64,000 nucleotides of DNA from positions 3,348,001 to 3,412,000 of the forward strand of contig JAOVFP010000011.1 of the NCBI GenBank assembly GCA_025738555.1, in the 5' to 3' direction. The notes below the pieces were generated by a model. The model searched no databases, was not told where the DNA came from, and worked only from the letters and a program-made list of their open reading frames with translations. Shown piece after piece: positions 59,135 to 64,000 of this stretch. Numbering within the stretch: position 1 is the first letter of the stretch; each line of letters starts with the position of its first letter. A program made the translations under genes and the position numbers. The stretch comes from Cyathus striatus (lineage: Eukaryota > Basidiomycota > Agaricomycetes > Agaricales > Nidulariaceae).

Positions 59135-60439
59135 TGGTCACATAACAAGTATCAATGTGAAGATCAGAGTGGGTCTTGACATTCTTAGGACTGTGGTAAG
59201 GTGTACAGAGTGAGGTCTTGTACTGTAATCAAGTAGTAGATAGCATAGTTGATATCTAATATGAGGTTCTTAGACTTATTGAAGCAGTGTGATTTAAATG
59301 GGTAAAAGGATGTATTGCTATCATCTAGAGCTTCTGATTAAATAAATGGAAGTAATAAGTGCTAGAATACTTGCATAGAATCTATTCTATGTGAGATTGT
59401 TCTATGTGGTTCTACAATGCACAAGTCTCTTCTATGTACAAGAAGATACAACTTACTAGAAAAAAAGAATAAAGTAGTTGAATACTTTAGAAGAAACTCA
59501 AAGGTACAAGTAGAGGTAGTGTATGCTAGAATATACCATAACATTATCATGGGTAGTCTAAACTTGTACAGATCACAGGTTCAGGTACTGTGAATATGGG
59601 TATGGGTCAACCTTATACTATCCATGATCTATATGTATCCATAGTTACAAATATGGATATTTAACATGAAATCACATGTACATATGACTAATTTGACCTC
59701 ACACATTATATGCAAACAGTTCCAAGAAAACAAAACATTATCTAACAGTCACTAATCATGTTCACTGAATAACTAAAAGTCTGGCCAGATTAATACAATG
59801 TAACATATTCTGTTAGGGGAGTTCAAACCTGGCAATACAAAAATTCAATACAAACAAATGGTGAAATGAAATAACTTCCCACAGGTACAGCTGAAGGGTT
59901 CTATGCCTGTATCACTGTGAGATCCAAGTAAACCCTCAATTAGAATTTAAATTGGTCCATTGCTGTGCTGCACTGGTACATTTGGTGTTGCCCATCAACA
60001 CCATTGGGCACTATTTTTACTGTTTTTTAATTGCTCTAGTGCCTTACAGTCTCTAATACATGGCAGAACCTCCCCTTCCTCTCGTCAACACATCTTCTGG
60101 AACTCATCAACCACTTCAGTCTCTTGAAGAACAACTCTCATCTCTCAGGGCCACTCTGGATTTCAGGTAATATGCCTAGCATATGTCTACCTACTATAAA
60201 ATCATTATATCTATATTCTACATGCTACTTACAAATGGTATAATATACTGGGATTGTATTTAGTAGCTAAGGTAGAGGTCCTGAACCATTAGCTAGCATG
60301 GGAACAATTCACACTAATAAGGGACATAACTAGCCTAAGTAGGAAAGTGTCTAAGAATAGAAACACTGAGGTCAGAGCTTATTCTCAACATTGGTGGGAA
60401 ATAATTACCAGTAAGGCTGGAGATTGAGCTAAGTGTGTG
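59135..60439. other. AT-rich interval, no gene seen
   Basis: Only short frames. Not recognised as any element in this window. Confidence 0.4.
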
Positions 60440-61150
60440 TCTATTCTAATAATAGGATATCAAAGTCATATGTTTGTCATAGCCATACTTTTCCTACCTT
60501 ATTTCTGCACTTCTATTCTGCACTCTCTGCACTCTCTGCACTTCTTGACTCATGTAGATATTGTCCTTTCACTTTTCCCTTCCACTCTTCTGACTGAAAG
60601 TTGCCGAGCTTATGTCACCTTACTCATCTGGTTCTTATCCACTCTCCATTATGCTTTCTCCATCATACTCCAGGTATACTTGTCTCAGCATTCCTCTCGA
60701 TCCTTAGTTCGTCCTTGGTACATATTATATTCAAACCCTACCCCACCTTCTGCCACCATCTTATTATGTTTATCAATTAGTATACTACTACCCATTCATT
60801 CACTGGTCATCAGTGAAGTTGTATAGTATTTAAGAAGCACATTTTGTACTACTACTACTCAGTTCGAATATTGACTAAGTTACTATCCCTCATACTTGTC
60901 TTTGAATTCTACTCACCCCTGGCTTGAATTGTTATCTCCACAGTAATGACTCTGCACTCTGCACTCTGCACTCCTGTCCCTCTCTTACTCCGCACTCCTG
61001 TCTCTCCCTTCCACACTTTGAAATACCTGGACCACAAGAACAACAAGGGGTGCAGCATATAAGCTGAAGCCGGCAGTCCTTCTGTCCTGCACTTCCTACC
61101 TTATGCTCCTGACCTTACATAGAAATACCAGTCTTGACAATGTTATCATG
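60440..61150 (+). repeat. LTR-like dispersed repeat, copy 2
   Basis: Diverged copy of 51480-52165 in the same orientation, with TAGTATTTAAGAAGCAC and GGGGTGCAGCATATAAGCTG. A (CTGCACT)n microsatellite lies at about 60951-60972. The 129-codon frame at 60437-60826 is hydrophobic but has no recognised domain. Confidence 0.5.
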
Positions 61151-61204
61151 TCATAGGAAAAGGCATGAGGACTTATACTCACAGAAAATGCCACTATCTA
61201 ACAG

Positions 61205-61445
61205 TACTTTACACTCCCCCCCCCCAGTCCGTCCGGACTCAATATAGTCTGGATAGTCTGGGTGGAGTCCAGCAGAGTCCTGATGGAATCTGGTGGAGTC
61301 CAGTGAAGTCTGGCAGAGTCTGGGTGGAGTCTGGATGGAGTCCTGATGGAATAGATATTGTCCTGATGACATCCTGCTGGAATATAAGAAGTCCTAATGG
61401 AGTCCTGGTGGAGTCCTGATGGACTTTGTATTTTTTAAAGTAAGT
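61205..61445 (+). repeat. GAGTCC-type degenerate tandem repeat, right copy
   Basis: Units such as GGTGGAGTCCTGATGGAGTC repeat about every 12-20 bp between TACTTTACACTCCCCCCC (61207) and GGACTTTGTATTTT (about 61423-61436). TATTGTCCTGATGACATCC in the middle matches the left copy (5125-5262), which is inverted relative to this one. Confidence 0.65.
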
Positions 61446-61465
61446 TCTGTTTAAGACTCCAGGTG

Positions 61466-61789
61466 TATTTTTCCACACCTATTGATAACATACTATCTCA
61501 CTACTACATCTTTGCTACTACTACTATTCTTTACTACATTTTCCCACACCCTTCAGTACATGCTACCACTACTACTCTTTACTACATTTTCCCACACCCT
61601 TCAGTACTGATAGCATACTATCTCCCTACCACATCTTCCTATGCCTCTTCTACAATATTTTCCCACACCTATTATTCTCCTACCAGATATCTCTGTACTA
61701 CATTTGTACCACATTTTCTGACACATCTTCTACCATATTTCCCACACCTATTATTTCTGATGCCTCTTCTACCACATTTTCCAATACTT
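61466..61789. repeat. TTTTCCCACACC / CTACTACT repeat cluster
   Basis: ATTTTCCCACACCCTTCAGT occurs twice (about 61538 and 61588), and related TTTCCCACACCTATT occurs twice more, separated by CTACTACTA-type tracts. It lies immediately 3' of the right KDZ gene. Confidence 0.7.
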
Positions 61790-63994
61790 CTACAACAGAC
61801 CATCATCATGTTCAAAATCTTCACTAATAATACTAAAGTTTTGGCTGTTCTGCCGTTTTATTACTTGTTGAGTATGATAAAAGATCATAGAATGTATGAA
61901 CCAATTAAAGTTGCTTGGAGTCATACGTTTCATAATAGATTCAAACCCACCAGGCCATGAATTTAGTTGTTCACAGGCTTGTGTATTGAATGCTCATTTG
62001 TGATATCTTTCACCATTTCTGTCTTGTGCAATATAAACAAGGTTTGGTGCAGAACCATCTTGTGGTGCTGGATTACACCACTTTCTACAAAGATAATCAT
62101 CTGAGCAATGATTTGTATAGTGATAGCCATCTACTACAAAGTGGCTACTTTTAAACCAATCTACCCAACTTCCATTTGCAACTGCTGTTCAAAGAAGTTT
62201 ACATGCCTTATCAATACATATATAATCTGGTCTTAATTCTTCATCAGGAAAAACATCTTCTAAGAACTTAAGTATATTGGTTGTTGACTCAGACTTCACA
62301 AACTTTGTCCATGCAATTACAGCACCACATGGAGCACATATTGTTTCTACACAATAATAGCGAGAGGCACTAAAATAATGAGATTTCTTTGGAATATTGG
62401 TATCTGACTCATCATGAGGCTGCTGAACACGTCTTCCTCAGTTTTTATTCCAAGGTGGATTTTCAGCTGGTTTGCAAAGCATTCTTCATGCACCATTTAA
62501 ATAATCTGAACTATATTCTAAATTATATTTATGCCACATTTCCTGGTGCTCATTGCAAGCTTGTGTATTATCTATCTTTTGATTTTGACAGTCACAAACA
62601 TGGCATCTTGCTCCAAATTCTTGGTTGTGAACATCACAAAATACACCTCCTCTATGGTTTACAAGAGTATTGGAACAATTGTCATATGCACAGTGCTTAA
62701 AATATGTATTAGTATAATATTGTTTAGTTTTAGTTGTGCATTACCTGTGGTCCCATAACAATCCCATCAATTACTACCATTTTAACTGTTGCACTCTCAT
62801 TTGGTAGTGAGTCTTGAGTTTCTCTATAAGGCTGTGTACACTCTAAGCAGCTGTGATTATGTGATGCATGTATTTTTCCATTTTCACCCAACCTTGCAAA
62901 TGCTTCTTCTGTTAATGCAGTAATTGAAAGTCCATCAAGACTAATAAAATTAACACCAGATCCTGCAGAAACCATGTGTATTGATTCATGTATAAAAGCC
63001 TCCAGACTTGTCTTCGGCTTATTTCCTTTCCATTTCCAAAACTGTTGTTCCAATATTCCATATATGCTGCAGCAGATGCATGAAAGCTATATATACCATT
63101 CAGAACACCTTGAGAAAATGCCCTATCTACCCATAGTTTTTTTCCTACTTTCAGATATTTAGCAGAGTTTAAATGAACCATATAATATCCCTGTTTTTCA
63201 TCATAGGCTCATTCATGTTCTGCAGAATATAATGTTTTACATTTTTCACAAACACCTGATACTACATAAGCATGTTCAAATATTTTTGAGCCTTTAATTA
63301 ATGTTGCTTTAGGTACATCTCTAACTTTAGTATGCACATGTAGTGCCCATCCTTTACAGCTCCGTGTCTCACACTCTGCAGCTATAGGACATATTATATG
63401 AACAGGATCAATACTAGCATGAGATACAGGTTTCAGTTGACCTTCAAAAACTTTCCTCTCCCAATTGAAAGGATACAAGTTCAGAAGTCTTGCCATTTCA
63501 TTTAATTTAATACCTAACAAAATAGATCTGCCTGTTCGAGTTGTGTGTTCATTAATTTCATAATCTTCAAAGAGATCATCTGAGTCCATGCCAATTTTTT
63601 CCTGAATAGCTCTAGCCAGTAATCTAATCCATGCAGTTGCATCAACATTTTTTTCTCCTGTTAACTTTGCATTTTGCTGTCTTGCATGAAGACTCAACAA
63701 ATCAACATTATCAATCATAGAGAACAATATAACCAATGTGGCAGAGAGTGTGATGTTGGAACCAAAATTTGACAGAATAAATTTACTGAACACATCAAAT
63801 GTGATGTTAGGAAATGATTGTTCTCCTGCTGCAATTACTGGTTGAATAAAAATAAATAGAACTAGTATTGCACTTGGGAGCCATTGAAATAGCCAAACTA
63901 TTAATAACCAGAATAAAATATGTTGAGTGATTTCTGGCATGAATATAGCCCATATACAGGTTAAGCACCACAGATATGTCTCAAAGGTTACCAT
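61790..63994 (-). pseudogene. KDZ-transposon cysteine-cluster (CxC5/CxC6) protein, right copy, decayed
   Basis: Same gene as 542-2624 in the opposite orientation and better preserved. 63994-63209 covers the hydrophobic N-terminal part and the CxC5-like cluster (CPIAAECETRSCKG; VVSGVCEKCKTLYS). 63053-62730 covers HSCLECTQPY and MVVIDGIVMGPQ. A probable intron follows (about 62698-62746), then the CxC6-like cluster (VFCDVHNQEFGARCHVCDC) and the C-terminal block ending in TAG at 61790. Five in-frame TGA codons interrupt it (63209, 62486, 62438, 62189, 61994), four where Arg is expected, plus one frame change near 63030. The start may lie outside the window. Confidence 0.78.
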
Positions 63995-64000
63995 CCAACT

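Noticed and set aside
60437..60826. 129-codon hydrophobic frame
   Set aside because: It lies across an LTR-like repeat rich in pyrimidines, which gives Leu/Ser/Phe/His-rich frames by composition.

Overview
The window looks like a gene-poor, transposon-dense stretch of a filamentous fungus, most likely a basidiomycete (Agaricomycetes-like). The evidence is short spliceosomal introns (49-62 nt), NACHT-WD40 proteins of the basidiomycete NLR type with a characteristic C-terminal exon, cysteine-cluster (CxC5/CxC6) proteins of KDZ transposons, a fungal pogo-type transposase and a chromodomain Ty3/gypsy element. No species can be named from sequence alone.

Layout. 1-2624 (+) and 61790-63994 (-) are two decayed copies of the same KDZ-associated gene in inverted orientation, each followed on the inner side by the same GAGTCC-type repeat (5125-5262; 61205-61445). 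5328-11954 (-) is a NACHT NLR-like gene with 34 nearly identical 43-residue WD40 repeats and one in-frame TGA in repeat 28. 42609-45935 (-) is its paralogue with only 7 WD40 repeats. About 600 bp of upstream DNA was duplicated with them, and a third, inverted piece lies at 41990-42215. The 12.6-36.3 kb interval is CpG-rich and gene-poor. It holds decayed copies of an unnamed intron-containing gene family, a 1.5 kb MITE-like element (15696-17201) and an 8.4 kb pogo-like transposon (19765-28175). That transposon carries an LTR-like insertion (22697-25487), which in turn carries a very young small LTR element (23444-24861, identical LTRs). 36315-37991 and 47812-50202 are two non-autonomous elements sharing GGGCT-type termini, 9-bp target duplications and arrays of repeats derived from their own terminal motif. 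39464-40733 is another MITE with a perfect 9-bp duplication. About 52.9-59.13 kb is a chromodomain Ty3/gypsy retrotransposon without a visible 5' LTR.

How it fits together. The only host-like genes are the two NLR paralogues. NACHT-WD40 proteins of this kind (Podospora HET-E/HET-D/HET-R family) act in non-self recognition, with specificity carried by WD repeats that evolve by unequal exchange; the 34-repeat array shows the marks of that process. Everything else is mobile or decayed. Premature stops in the gypsy, pogo and right-hand KDZ genes are nearly all TGA where arginine is expected, which fits CGA-to-TGA loss through CpG deamination. The window also holds CpG-intact and CpG-depleted copies of the same sequence.
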